Shown here piece after piece: positions 10,330-26,062 of a stretch of 45,178 nucleotides of DNA. The notes below the pieces were generated by a model. It ran no database searches. It saw nothing but the letters and a program-made list of their open reading frames with translations, and had not been told where the DNA came from. The position numbers and the translations under genes were made by a program. Where the stretch lies: positions 25,902-71,079 of the forward strand of contig NW_006766954.1 of NCBI RefSeq assembly GCF_000275845.1, written 5' to 3'. The DNA comes from Dichomitus squalens LYAD-421 SS1 (lineage: Eukaryota > Basidiomycota > Agaricomycetes > Polyporales > Polyporaceae). Each line of letters starts with the position of its first letter. Position 1 is the stretch's first letter.

Positions 10330-11415
10330 TGATGCTCACCGTGCGTCAAAAACTTGTCGCAAGCTGGCAGGCACAGGTATACGCCATCTGATGAAGTGTC
10401 ATTGACCTGTCACGATACTAGCACAAGAGAGACGCACTGGCCTAATCCTGGTATTCTTTCGTCCGTATGTGCAACGCACGTGACTGGCGACGAATTGAGG
10501 CGTTTGCTGTCTCCGATTATCAGCCTTCGTTGAAGCATCAGAGTCACATTGACCGTGAAGGTACGCGTACCTTTACCGCCTTGAGTGGTCTTGCGCTCTC
10601 GTCTTTACATTAATGGTCAGGCTTGAAGCAAACACGCGACGTCCCTGCTGTCATCATTTGGCAGGTTTTCGTAATAGTGGGATCCTGGAATCCATGTCAA
10701 CTGATGGCGGGCAAGACTCGTGTTGAAGGACCTGGCCAGCTCTGGCCGCTCATATAACAGTGCCTATTTGCCGAACAGCTGGAACATCAGTGTGCTTTGT
10801 GCTCGGCGACCATGAGATATCTACATTTCATCAGGTCAAGTACGAGAGCGCCATATATATATGGTGTTGGAGCGCCGACTCGGATTGAAGGGCGCGGCGT
10901 TGAGAACACAGAATCTCCGGACACTGGTCAGGACGCCTCAGTTTGAAGTGATGAACGCGACGCCCCCTACCTTCGTAGGGAAGCTGCCCCATAGGTGTTG
11001 GTTTTGAACCAACACTCCTCGATGTCCACAGAAATGGGAGCCCATGGAAGCTGGGGTTGGGGCCCGGCGGAATCGGTGCCCTGAGGGTGTATCGAGACGC
11101 GCCTGACCTAAAAGTAGGCTGCCCAGATCCGCGGCCAGTCCCGAACCCGGCAGAGGTGTGGTACGAATGCGGCTGTCTCATGCGCATGAACGCGAGATGT
11201 AATGGTGGGCCTAATCATGCAAGGGCGGGGGAGATCGCGTGCAGCTCGTCCATGCCAGCGTCTCCAGTCTAGTAGCACCATACGAGAGGATGTGCGATTG
11301 TAACCATAACCGTCACTCCGATGGCGCTAACGGATCACGCAGGCTCAGCCGGAAAGCAGTACCTCGCGAAGCGTTCAACAGGAGAAGTAAAATACATGTG
11401 CACATACCGGTCGCT
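10330..11415. other. Intergenic stretch with no recognised gene
   Basis: Frames up to 118 codons occur on both strands around 10,830-11,270, but their translations show no family motif. A perfect 14-bp AT palindrome, CCATATATATATGG, lies at 10851-10864. The right part includes the 3' flank of GPN2. Confidence 0.45.
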
Positions 11416-12765
11416 TCATGCAGGTAATGAGCTTCCCCCGCCACCCTGCGCCGTCTTTGGAGTCCGTTCGCGGATCTTACCACTCTTCCTCCTCGCCTCC
11501 TCCTCCTGCACCAACTCCCCCTCCCGCCTCCACTGCTTCCTCTCCCAGGCGTCCCACTCATCTCTCGCGTCGATCCACCGCTCCTGCACATCCCGCACGT
11601 CCGCGCGCGGCCCCCGTATCGGGCCGGCGGCAGCCGTCATGAGCGCATACGTGTTCGGGCGTTCTGATGCCGGCTTAGAAGAGGCATCGATCGTGTCCGG
11701 AGGCTGGCCGACGGTCGGGGGAGGAACGAAGACGCAGCCGGTGGCTTTGTCGATGATGCGGGTGAGGTGGAGCATGGATTCTTTGTCCTGCCACATCGAA
11801 GCCGACGCGGAGAGACAGTTAGGTGGCATCAATCAGTTTGAGATACGGGGGGAGACGCACCTCGACAGCAAGGGTCTCGAAGCCCACGAGGCCAAAATCC
11901 TCGATGAGAGAGCATATCGCCATGTTGAGCGCCGCGTACCGCGGAGACTGCTGACTGAGCAGGTTCTCGAGGTATGATAAATCTTGGACTTCGGTGTAGA
12001 AGTCGAGATTAAAGTCTGCGGAGATAGTGTGAGCACTTGTGACCGACGGCAGACGGACATTACGCTCGGATACAGTGGAGATGGAAGAAAAGAGATGAAG
12101 GTAGTCATATCGACAGCAGGAACGCAAGGGAAGCATGGACGCGTGGGCACTCACCAAGATCGCCGTACTGCTGAATCAGGTCGATCTTCGACAGGACGTT
12201 AATGTGGGGCAGCTCGAGGTGCAGCATGGCGCGCAGCGAGAGCATGAGAACAGATACATATTTTGAGGCGTCGGTGACGTAGTGTGCGTCGCAGAGGTGA
12301 ACCGCCGCTAGCTAGCCTAGCGGGCTCCTTGGTCAGCGAGCAACTGCGACAATGATCTGCACGAATACATACCCGGAAGCCGCTCTTCGTCAATCTCCGG
12401 ATGATGTTCTTGACACTTGAGTGGTTGGTGCTAAGTTCGACCTGACCAGGAAGGTCGAAGAGGACGTAGTCGTCCTTGTCGAGCTCCTTGAGGCGGTCCT
12501 CGAGCCAGTCGTAGTTGGCCTCTAGGTACTCCATGCAGTATAGCATTCCACCGTTCGGCCCAAGACCGAACTCATTCATCACGTCTTCCAGTTTGATGAG
12601 AGAGCCGATGTCTATAGCGCAAGGATATGGGATGTTTTCGTTGGCTGGGTCGAGATTGACAATTGCGATTGGACGACTGAGAGCGGTGAAGAGCTGATGT
12701 TTTCCATAGCAGTAGGTAGACTTTCCGCTGCCAGGAGAGCCGCATACAACCTCTCCAAATGGCAT
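11416..12765 (-). CDS. GPN2: GPN-loop GTPase 2
   Basis: Four exons (12373-12765, 12155-12311, 11861-12015, 11416-11787) join in phase to 358 codons. The start [19 protein letters not shown] contains the P-loop [23 protein letters not shown] and DLPGQVEL provide the switch/G3 region, and FGLGPNGGM contains the defining GPN motif (G-P-N). LSKIDLI is the NKxD-like G4 site. The C-terminus contains [19 protein letters not shown] and an arginine/glutamate-rich tail. GPN2 works with GPN1 and GPN3 in assembly and nuclear import of RNA polymerase II. Length fits the family. Two decayed copies lie upstream at 2.2-5.0 kb. It is divergent to the helicase gene. Exon 2's acceptor is chosen among overlapping CTAG repeats and could shift by a codon or so. 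Confidence 0.95.
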
Positions 12766-13038
12766 CGTCGCTGGTACAATAGGATAAGGCGGAGTCGAGA
12801 GGAGACAAGAGCAGGTCGTGGCCACCGATTGAGATGCAGAGCTGAGTGCGGATTCTGCGGAAGAGCGGAGAAGCGTCACGTGCTGGAACCGCGCGCGACC
12901 CACCGCGTCGCGTCGCGCACTGGTGTTCCTCGTCCTGATCGCCCTCGTCTCCTCTCTGCTTGGTCCTCGCCGTTCGCGTTGCATCGCACACAATAGACCC
13001 AAGGACGCATACGACCTTTGTAATCACACGAAGCAGCT
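12766..13038. promoter_or_regulatory. Divergent promoter of GPN2 and RecQ helicase
   Basis: Only 273 bp separate the two start codons, so both genes must share regulatory DNA. A palindromic E-box CACGTG lies near the middle at 12877-12882, and a CpG-rich run CGCGTCGCGTCGCG lies at 12904-12917. No clear TATA box was seen. That the E-box is used is inference. Confidence 0.6.
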
Positions 13039-16551
<3,513 letters not shown>

Positions 16552-16950
16552 GGTAACAGGGCTATGTCGGGATCGTCAGCAGACTACGGCATGTTCCATC
16601 TAGTTTTTAGTACCGAATGGGTGGACTGAGGAAGCTGTAGCATAGCATTGCGATAGTATCATGATGTAGCCTAGAAGTACATGGCATAAGTTACGTTTGC
16701 TGCCGCCTGTGCGGCGTTACCTGCTGATCGCCCCCTGGGTGTGTTTCGACATATTAGCATAGCAAAAATCCCGTTACGAACTCTACCTCGTCGTCACTGG
16801 TCGTGTCGGTCGTGTGACGAGCTGTGCTGGTCAATATGTACAGCGTAAGCTGAGGGGCATTAGGCACCTCTGAGCAATAAAGATACGGAAATAGCGGAAG
16901 CGTGAAGGGGTATATGGAGTGTCAGGTGGTTCGTGCGTGCGACCCACGGC
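16552..16950. other. Intergenic stretch between convergent genes
   Basis: About 400 bp separate the helicase stop from the stop of the next gene on the opposite strand. It holds the two 3' flanks. No ORF or element was recognised. Confidence 0.6.
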
Positions 16951-18949
16951 TCACAGCGTTCGACGCTTGAGCGCGGGACGGAGAGGCTGCTTGGGGATGA
17001 GTCGGTGCTGCATGTCAATACGCACGCCTTCCTCGTTCATCCAGCCGGTGTTGGGTTCGGGATAGAGCTACGCAAATCGAGATGGGCGGCACGTCAGTGC
17101 TGCGGCGGGAGTAGAGCGCGACGGTTGTACGTACAGCAAGGTCAGGTGGGAACTCCTGGCCCTGGGCTGGGACTTTGTATTGCCCGTCGTTGGTCCAGAG
17201 CTGATCGCTGTAGCGTTGTTGAAGGCAGGTTAGTCGACTTGCTTCGATGGGGGCGCAGTGATGGATGGACTCACCCTCGGCGGTTGAACCAGCCCTTTCT
17301 GCGCTGCTCTAGAGGGACGGGGGAAGGACAGACGAGGTTATCGTTCCAGCGGACGTTGCGCTTGGGAGCGACGACAAGTGCGCCAGGACCTATGGCAGAA
17401 GTGGGGCATCCTTGCGTAGGAGAGTGCGTAGTGGGGCTCCCCGCCGGGGAAGTGTTTTGCGGAGACGGCGTGCGCGTATCTCGCCGAGGAGGGGAAGCAG
17501 TCGTCGGGGAGGACGCCGCAGGAGGAATCGAAGGAGGGACGGCGACTGCGCTCCTCGCGGGAGCCTGCGGACCGGGGAAAGGAATCGCCGGGCCTGGGCG
17601 TGTGCTCGTCGTGCGCGCCAACGCGGGTGCACTTCCCGCTGATCGCGCGGTGGGAGAGCCGTTCGAGGAGAACGACGGCGACGGGTCGGAATTCCAGCGA
17701 GGGGGGCTGCCATCGGGCACCGTAGCAACGCCTCCTCCGGCACCTCCAGTGAGCCCTGGAGGCGCGCGGGGGTACGCCTGGTCGTCCGCTCGTGGACTGC
17801 CCTCGCGGCGCTGGGATCGCTCGTGTGGCGGCGGCACAACAGAACGCGTCGGGGGCAAATCCCCAGAACTAGCAGAAGGAGCGTCGCGTCTGTAAGAATT
17901 CGAGGGCACACGATCAGTAGAGTCCCTCCTGGTCCTGAACGACGACGGGTTTCGCCCGGGGTAGCCGTAGCTCGAAGGGCCAGATAACGGGGCACCGAGC
18001 ATATCGACGACCATACCGTCGATGTGGGTATCAGATACGGCGGTATCGCTGTCGCTGCTGTCCGAGAGGTTGTCGAGGGGCGCAGAGGCGAGCGGGATAG
18101 GGGGGACGACGCGCGAGACGGAGATGGAGCGCTGCAGCTGGCTCTGTGCGCGTGTGAGGGGGATGACGGGGCGTGCGGCGCTGGTGCTGTCGTGGCGGGG
18201 GCGCGTCGAGGGCGGGCGGGGGGCAGCAGCGATCGCGAGAGGGGCTACGGCATTTGGGTGCGTACCTGCGGGCGCGCGGGCAGTCAAGGTGCTCTCCAAC
18301 GTCTCTGTGCTGCTGCTAGCGCGCGTGGACGACACCTCCACCGACGCATAGGTGGCGGTGCGTGCGAAGTGATCCGAGTCGGAGCTCGACGAGTCCGACG
18401 ACGGCGAACTCGCCAACTCGTCCTCGAACGACGCCGACGTGATAGAGCGCTCGTAGATGTAGATGTCGCTAGTCAGACTGGGGTATATGCCGTAGCTCTT
18501 CTGCGACTTCGAGAGCTTGCTGTCGACGGGCCAGGTCGGGTGGATGGGATTCAAGGCCGGGACTTGAACCAAGCGGCGATCCTGGGAGGGCGGGACCACT
18601 GGCGCTGCCAGCAGCTGCTTCCTCTCGGTGGTATCATGCTGGGGTGCGCGGTAGCTCTGCTGTCGATTCCAGTGGCCGCTGCTGTTGGAGGTCCTGCTCT
18701 GCGGAGGGGCGGTATCATACTTGGTGGCGGCGGAGACAGGGGCCATTGGGGCAGAGGTCGTTTGCGAAGGGGGCGGAGGATTCTGAAAGACGTGGACGGA
18801 GAAGCCCCGGGGCGCGTTGGGGAACAACTACAAGTCCTGCTGTTATCATCCAGGGTTTAAGTATCGAAGCATCAGGAACTACGCACCCTGGATCCGCTAT
18901 TCCCGTTGCGGGTAGCACCTCTTGGGCCGAGTCCGAATGACGAGAACAT
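16951..18949 (-). CDS. Uncharacterised disordered protein with conserved C-terminus
   Basis: Four exons (18887-18949, 17275-18827, 17135-17207, 16951-17067) join in phase to 601 codons. The first exon reads MFSSFGLGPRGATRNGNSGS, and the second starts LFPNAPRGFSVHVFQNPPP after a TAG acceptor. Most of the protein is rich in Ser, Pro, Thr and Ala and looks disordered. An acidic serine run (SSPSSDSSSSDSD) and a YGIYPSLTSDIYIYERS block stand out. The last 80 residues are aromatic and charged (VRWNDNLVCPSPVPLEQRRK, GWFNRRGDQLWTNDGQYKVP, YPEPNTGWMNEEG, KQPLRPALKRR), which is typical of a conserved basidiomycete protein of unknown function. A cytoplasmic scaffold role is possible but unproven. The long antisense frames at 16.9-18.9 kb are shadows of its GC-rich codons. 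Confidence 0.82.
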
Positions 18950-19639
18950 CGTGAGCGGGCGAGGTAGGGCGGTCGGGGTAATGCCAGCGAGCCTCAGCCG
19001 CACTTATACTATGGCCCAGACGATCAGGGATTCCGCTGCAAACGGGAAGCGTGTTCTCATACATGCGCTGTTCATTTTGCGAACATGAGGGCAATATCTA
19101 CAGGTATAACATGCCCCCGCCGGCCGGCTGCCAGAAGATCGGTGAATGTGTGAAGTGACTGATAGGTCCCACCACCTCGCTCGCACGCCGATACGCAACC
19201 TGCACATCACAATGCATCACTATGCAGATTGTGCAAATGCAGCACGTGATAGACGGCCAGATATAACTCACCTCTTGCATGAACGCGGGAAACATCGCAT
19301 AAGTGACCCGACAAACTAGGCTTCGGTGATCAGCAGTGGGCAAGGAAGCTGTCGGTCAACGGCGTCCTCCTTCTCAGCTACGACCGCGTCCCACGAGACG
19401 AACGAAACAAAGTGAGCTGGCGGAAGGCAGTATAGTAGCACGACGCAGCCATGAGGCCACGGGCCTGTCTGGTTCCACTGATCCGGAGGAAGACTCTCAA
19501 GCGCGTCTACACGACATGCGGAAGACGCTCTGTACGCCTCCTGTCTCGCGGGGGTCTGTCGCATATCATTATGTTATGAACATAGCACTCTCAGAATTAC
19601 AGCAGACTAGCCCAGGATCCTCCTGCAGCCTACGCCAGA
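18950..19639. other. Intergenic stretch upstream of the disordered-protein gene
   Basis: About 690 bp lie between this gene's start and the CFT1 stop. It must hold the promoter of the former and the 3' flank of the latter. No TATA box or recognisable ORF product was identified. Confidence 0.5.
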
Positions 19640-22600
19640 TCACCACGAGCCGACCAGGGACACCCAGTCCTTGAGCACCGTCGCCCGGTCTGTGCCAATC
19701 TGGCGCGTGACTTCGTTCTGCCGGCCTATGGGCAGGTCCTCGAATGTCGCCAGCAGGTTTCCGTCCAGCACGCCCTTTGATAGCGGCCTCGAGACATACT
19801 CGTTCCGCACCATGCTGCCCGGCGTATCAGTCGCTGCGGCCAAGGTCTCGTACGCTCGGAGCTGCTCACCGGAACGCTTTGGGGTTGAGAGCCGCCACAT
19901 GCTGCACAGTCCGAATCAGCTGTCCCTGCAGCAGATGAAGGCGTTTGAACGCATTCTCGTCGACGTATGTGAGCGTCGTCAGGGAGCCGTCGACCGAGCC
20001 TGGAGACTTCTTGTCAAACGGGGTACAGAGCGGGCCGAAAAGCACGGACTGCGTACCGCAAATGAGCCGCGCCTGCGGTATCTCCGGGTCTCCAGCCTTT
20101 GGGCGCCGTGCGACCAGCAGCGAGCTCCTATACTCCGTCTGGCCGTGGAATTCAGTCCGGCGGAGAAGGTGCTGCCCGCCCTTTGATTCGGGGTCTGGAG
20201 AGCGGATGAGCTCGGGCCGACAATCGGGGCAAGTGCGGGAGCGAACGTACCATGAGGATCATAGGCGTAGAGTCGGACTACGCCTTCTTCGTCACACGTC
20301 ACGATAGACAAATGCCCGTCGGCAAAGAACAGGTCGGCTCTTGTGACGCAGCAATGGTGGGGGTCCTTCCCGAGGATCACGAGTTTGTACGGGTCCTCCT
20401 GCGGGCAGGTGCAGAGTCGGTCAGCAGACGGCGACCGCAATCGTGCGCAGACAGCAAGCGAACCTGAAACGCCACAAACCAAACGCTCTTCACGGCGTCG
20501 CCAATCACCAGGAGGTTCTTGACTGCTCGCAGGGAGGTGACATATACCCCTACATCGAGGAACGCCACACCTACTAAGCGTTCATCCAGGTCGAACGCGC
20601 GCACGAAGATCTAACACAGCATGCAGCGTGAATTAGGGTATCCGGCGGGATTGTTGAATGAAGGAGGGATCTGTACCGACATACCTTTTGCCCCATGGAG
20701 GAGACGAGATATCCGTTCATGCCGCAGAGGAAGCTGACGGGCCCCTTCGCATCATCGCGGCATAGGAGCTTCAGTCTCCACCACCGCTTGATGTTCAAGC
20801 TCGCGTCCGGCACCACTTCGACGATCTCGAAAATGTATACCTGGATGAATGCTGGTTAGCCCTGGGTTCCGCGGCCAAGCGGCGGGGTGGACTCACCGCG
20901 CCCTTGACTGCGAGATCCTCGCCTCGATTGATCGTGGTGCCGACCGCGATAAAGTCCTTCATTCCAGACTCCGTGCTCACGGTCTCAAGCGGCACAGACA
21001 CAACGCAGCTCACGAACTCGTTCGCGGCGAACTCATACCTGCGAGCTCCGTCAGAATCGCAAACATACAATCGCCTTGCTGGGCACACACACCCATCCAT
21101 TGTGATCCAGCCATCAGGAGAGATAAGCTCTAGTGTAGAGGTTTCGCAGTGGGGGAACGAGATGTTCGGGCCTGAGATGGCACCGTCACTCGTTAGCGTC
21201 GCTTAGACAAGATAGCAGAGACCTTATAAGCTTACTATCAGGTTCCCAGACGATGTTCCCATCTTCATCATATGACGCGAATCGGTTCATGAACGACGAG
21301 GCTGCAACTATCAACGAGCTGGAGGCATCGAACACGACGTGTGAGTATGGCCGTGAGCGTGGGACGGAGCGCGCAGGCAAATGGGCGTCCAAGATAATGT
21401 CAGGCATCCACTCGACCAGACTAGGGCCCTGCAGACGTCACTAGAGTCAGCGACGGGCAATTCAGGAACCACATGAAACCACGTGCCTCCTCAGAGTAGA
21501 GCAGGAAGTCCCCTCTGGACTCCCAGAGCGAACACGTCGTGAACGCGTGCACGACATTGTGGCCAGAGGGGAATACCCGCACGCCACCTTTGTCAGTGGA
21601 GACAATCCAGCTTGGTCGATCGCCAGTAAAGAAGACTCCAGAGTACGTCTGACCAGGCGCAGGGGAGGTCACGAAGGGCAACAGAAGGCGCGAAATGCGC
21701 TTCTGCTCGGCGAGCACCGACTTCTGCTCTTCTTCTGTGTGCTGTATATCAAACGCCTTCGACTTGACCTTAACCAAATTGACGAGAAGAGTCAAGGATC
21801 GAGTTGGGGGCAGAGGGTCCGCGGGAGGAGACGCTGCGACGGCCTCGTAGATCGCTAATTGCCCTGACCGCAGTAGCACCTAACGTGGATCATGGTCAGT
21901 ACTCCAACGCATGCGCTCACTGCCAGCACTACAACGTACAATGAGATGCGGACGGGGATGCGACTCTCCCAAAGGGGCGATGACGAGCTGGTCAACGTCT
22001 AACTCCTGTGGCTTTCTTGGCGGATCCTGCGGCAGCGACAGGGCAGGAGGCTCCAGCGAGTCACTAATTACCGGGTCCAGGGTAGCCAGCGTCGTCGTGG
22101 AGAAGGCAAGTGTGAGCTTCGGAAGCGTCCAGATCTGCCAAAGCGGAAGTCAGCTGGGACGGCATGCCTTAACAGTCGCCTTTACCTCGACCACGCCCTG
22201 CGGACGGACAAGTGTGAGCCAGTGAGTCTTGTTTCCTGCGTTCATAGCGCCCTGCAGCGTCGACGTCGCAGCCTCTCCAGGCGCCTCTGCATTGAGAAAC
22301 GTTTGGAACAGGCCGCTTGTGTCTGTGTAAAAGTAACCTGCAAGGTACTTGGAGGTCTAGTGACGTCCATCAGTGAAGCCGGGATACTACAGTTGAGGCA
22401 GCTCCGTCACCTTCTCGCCCATCGGAGACATGTCCTTGCGTCGAATTTTTCCCCTCTCAATCTCTCCTATGAACAGCCCAATAGTGTCATCCTCGCGGAT
22501 GATGAGGATGAACGGGTCGCAGATGCTGCAGGACTTGATCCTTGGCCTGGCGGCGTTCCCATCCAGGTCCTTGATGCTCTGACGCTCCGTCCCATCTTCC

Positions 22601-25162
22601 CGACTACGTCAACGACGGACCATCACGAACCGAAGCTTGTACGTACCTGGCTCGAGCACTCTGATGACATTGGTTACGTTGAACATGACATGCAGAATAG
22701 CAGTGCCCTGGAAAAAAGGCGCGGCACCGAGGGTCACCCCTGGTATTCGTGTCGTGATGGTGATATCGGAATGGGAGGAGCGAGTGGCAATCTGTCGAAG
22801 TAGATGACGTGAGCAACTCCTCCACTAGACACCATACTTGTCGATGAAGCCTACTCGAGACAATCCAGGGGATGGGTTTGCGTCGGTGCTGATAATTACA
22901 GTATCGTTGTCTGCGTGAAACGGGTTGGAGGGCCGCTCAAAGGTCGTGCCCCCAGTTTTGACTTGCTGCCGGACAGGCAACGACCACATTCCTCGACCAC
23001 CGCCAATGGCATGCAGCTTGCGCTTGAATCGCGTCGGCATGTCTCTTTGGAATAGGCTGAAGCTTCCCAAATGTCCCGAACCAGTAGCGGCGACGAGCTC
23101 CGGAACGAGTCGATCCTGTTTGGGAGTCAGCAACGTCAAGTTGAGCCGTCTGATCCCGACATACCCCATTTCGAGACAGGCCGAAGGTCATGTCGGATAT
23201 TGGGCCGTGTGCGGGTATGGCGTCGCAGAGTGAAAGGTGCACAACAGTGCGTGTCCGGACGTTGTCTACGGCACCGTTGGCTGTACCGTTAGCTGCAGGC
23301 TGGTCCGCAATCGTTGACGGTCCGTATAGGTCTGAACAACACGAACGATGACATAGTGTAGGTGGCATATGTACAGCATCGTGACTCACCGTCATCGTCA
23401 TCCATCATGTCCACAGTCTTCGACGTATCCACAACCGTCGCAGGCCCTTCCGCCATAGCTACGTCCTCGTCATGTATCTCTTCCTCCACCCTTGCCGTCT
23501 TGAGAAGAACCGATGGTCCGACGATACTACCAATGAAGATGTGGTCGTCGCCGATCCTCTTCACAACAGCTGGGATGGTCGTTCTCGCGAGCGCATCCGA
23601 CATGGTCAGCTTCGACACCGTCCTTCCGTCTTGTATGAGCTCAATGGGGTATACAGTACCGTCCTTCAGGATCAGGAACAGCTTCTTGTCGTCCACGAAT
23701 ACGAAGCGAGCCCCTTCCAGCTGCAGGTCACGCGTCTGCTCTTGGGCCGTGAGGGGAGGCATTGGTAAGTCGCTGACCCTCGGCGGCCAGCCGTTGACAG
23801 GAAGAATGACACGGCGGCCAGATTGATCGACGAACAAGACAGCGTTGCTAGCCAGTATGACCACGCCTCCAATGGCCGTAGAGCAGGGAGTCAAGGCGAA
23901 GCAGTCGTAAGGCAAACCATCGACGGCGGTGATGACTGGGTAGTTGTTCGTGACGAAGTCGAGGGTGAATATATACAGTCCGACAGTGTCTTTGTATTCC
24001 TTCAGCCGCCTGCGGGATGCATGAGCCGTTGTTGCGATAGAGAGGGGTGCATATACTCACCCGGTCCACGTCTGCTGATACTGGCAGAGCACCGCAACGG
24101 TGGGATTATGGAATCCGGGAAGAAACGTGAAATCAATGACGTTCCGGATGCGCTTGTCAACATCATTCGCGAGATCCAGGATGAAACTAGGAGAGTAAGG
24201 GACGTCCCTCGCTTGGCTGGCCTCCTGTTCAAGGATATCTAGCTCGGCCTGGCTCTGATAGAACGGCAAAATTGCAAGGGAATCTTTTGGGAGAGAGAGG
24301 GCGGCACATCGGGACAGGGGATCTGCACGAAGCTCTGACCGGAATAGAGGGGAGTCGATAGCGATCTAAATGCGCGTCAGGCTGACAGCAACGGCCGCGA
24401 AGACTAAAGGATTTCTACACACCAGTTGCGGAGCCCTCTCGTACGTATGAATCGAGACCGTGATAACGTCGTGTAAGGAAAGAGACCATTCAAGGAGTGC
24501 AATCTGGGTGCATTATAAGGTCAAAGATTCAAGTAGCACAGCTGAACACGCACCTTTGCATCCTTGAAAGAAACTAGAAGCCTATCCAACTTATCATCCA
24601 GGGAGTGCACCGTCCGGACAGCTTCAAGACCAGTGACAGTGCCGTGCAGGCGATGTTCGCGCACAAGGTAAAAGCGGTTGACAGTAGGCGGATGCGCTGC
24701 GCCGTTCAAGCCAGCAGACTGAGAACAATACGAACGGGGTCAGCAAAGTGATCTCAGGCTCACGCACGCAATCAAGGGCGTCGGGAAGATTGTGAGATGG
24801 CATTGATGATGGTCTGCAGCAACGCAACAAGGACTGTTATCCGAATTCACCTTGACCGTGCCCATGTTTACGAAGCCCTCTCCCGACGTGTCCATCTCGA
24901 CCTCACCCTCGACCGCCTCCGTCCCCTTCCTTACTGCAGCGCGTCGTTCCTTCTCCACTTCCTTCTGCGTGGATACAGGTGCAGGCTCTTCCCTGACTTC
25001 GAATATACGGAGGAGACTTGAGCGCGCCACGACGACATTGAAGAGCGTCCGACCAGCTTGGGACGATGGACCAGCCTCGGAAAGCGTTGAAGGCGTGAAC
25101 TTGAGGGATGCCACAAATTCGACGCCGCTGGGGGGCAAAACTTCCTGCCGAAGACAGTGCAT
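19640..25162 (-). CDS. CFT1: Cleavage and polyadenylation factor CFT1/CPSF160
   Basis: Twenty exons join in phase to 1,464 codons. First exons: 24851-25162, 24554-24718, 24423-24503, 24061-24365, 23390-24009. Last exons: 20464-20610, 20251-20398, 19870-20194, 19640-19814. The start MHCLRQEVLPPSGVEF, then VVVARSSLLRIFEVREE, FYLVREHRLHGTVTGLE, LDRLLVSFKDAKIALLEW and FILDLANDVDKRIRNVIDF place it in the MMS1-N/CPSF-A family of beta-propeller proteins. The CPSF-A C-terminal part includes DERLVGVAFLDVGVYVTSLR, KNLLVIGDAVKSVWFVAFQ, EDPYKLVILGKD and MVRNEYVSRPLSKGVLDGN. It scaffolds recognition of the AAUAAA signal in the nuclear 3'-end processing complex. One intron (21429-21486) has a GC-AG boundary, and it is needed because read-through hits a stop. 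Length fits the family. Confidence 0.95.
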
Positions 25163-26062
25163 TTTAGGTGGTGATCCCCTTCACTTGGAAATGCTGGTGG
25201 TCGTTCCTCGTTATGCGTCCGCAAAGACCTGCGCGGAGCCGCCCAGGACGCTGTTGTGTTCTATTTGGTTGTTTACTCAACGGCGGCGGCAGGCGCCCGG
25301 GTATGATGCTGGTGTTCGACTCCCACTTCTCCCCACATGCATCTGTCCTATCTGCAGTCAGCTAAATCAGCGTTCTGACCATACCATTAGGGTATACTGC
25401 GGTGCTATCTTGCTTTCTTCTGCTTGTCCTCCGCTGGCAGTAACTCGAGTACTTGTATCCACGTAGACTATGTATTCTCTCCCCCCGCTCATGGTCTCCC
25501 GCAATACTGGCAGCATCGAAGCTCGCCTCACGTTTTCCATAACATGCATATCTCAGACTCCTCACCACTTTCAAGTGTTACGGACCGGCATCTTTATGGG
25601 AACAGCGAAAACAGCAATTGATATAGTACGCTTGTGCAATGGATCTGTCTAACGTCAACTCACGACTCCACTTCCCTGCTGCAGCTATCTACCTGAGCTA
25701 TACCTGAGTATATAACGCTCTGCATACACGCAAAATTTGAGCTCCAAAGCTGCTTTCCAGACAGCTTGTGTCCCTCCAGAGCACTCGGGATACTTCCCGA
25801 GACTTTCATACCGGTTATGTACAACACAGGTTTTCTCTCTTCGCTTTACGTATCCGCATTCTAACAGCACAGCATGCCAACGGGCTATTCCGGTCGTTGG
25901 ATGTGCTGTGGCGGTCTATCGTTTCCACTCACATTCTTGTTGGATCTCCGACATTGGAATATCCCGCGTCCGAAGAGTTTTCCCGTACTCGGGACCTCAC
26001 AGATACCCAGGACATGATGATTTCTTCACTGTTTCCCATCCCAAGCACATCACAAGAGGGGG
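25163..26062. other. Intergenic stretch upstream of CFT1
   Basis: About 900 bp contain the CFT1 promoter side. Several 60-113 codon frames overlap on both strands, but none shows a family motif or a consistent exon structure. Confidence 0.45.

Noticed and set aside
10831..11270. Frames of 118 and 71 codons as a gene between DUF6533 gene 2 and GPN2
   Set aside because: There is no family motif and no consistent splice structure, and composition is arginine/serine/proline-rich on both strands.
16933..18860. Long plus-strand frames (320 and 278 codons)
   Set aside because: They are antisense shadows of a GC-rich coding exon. The minus-strand gene has coherent splice sites and a conserved C-terminus.
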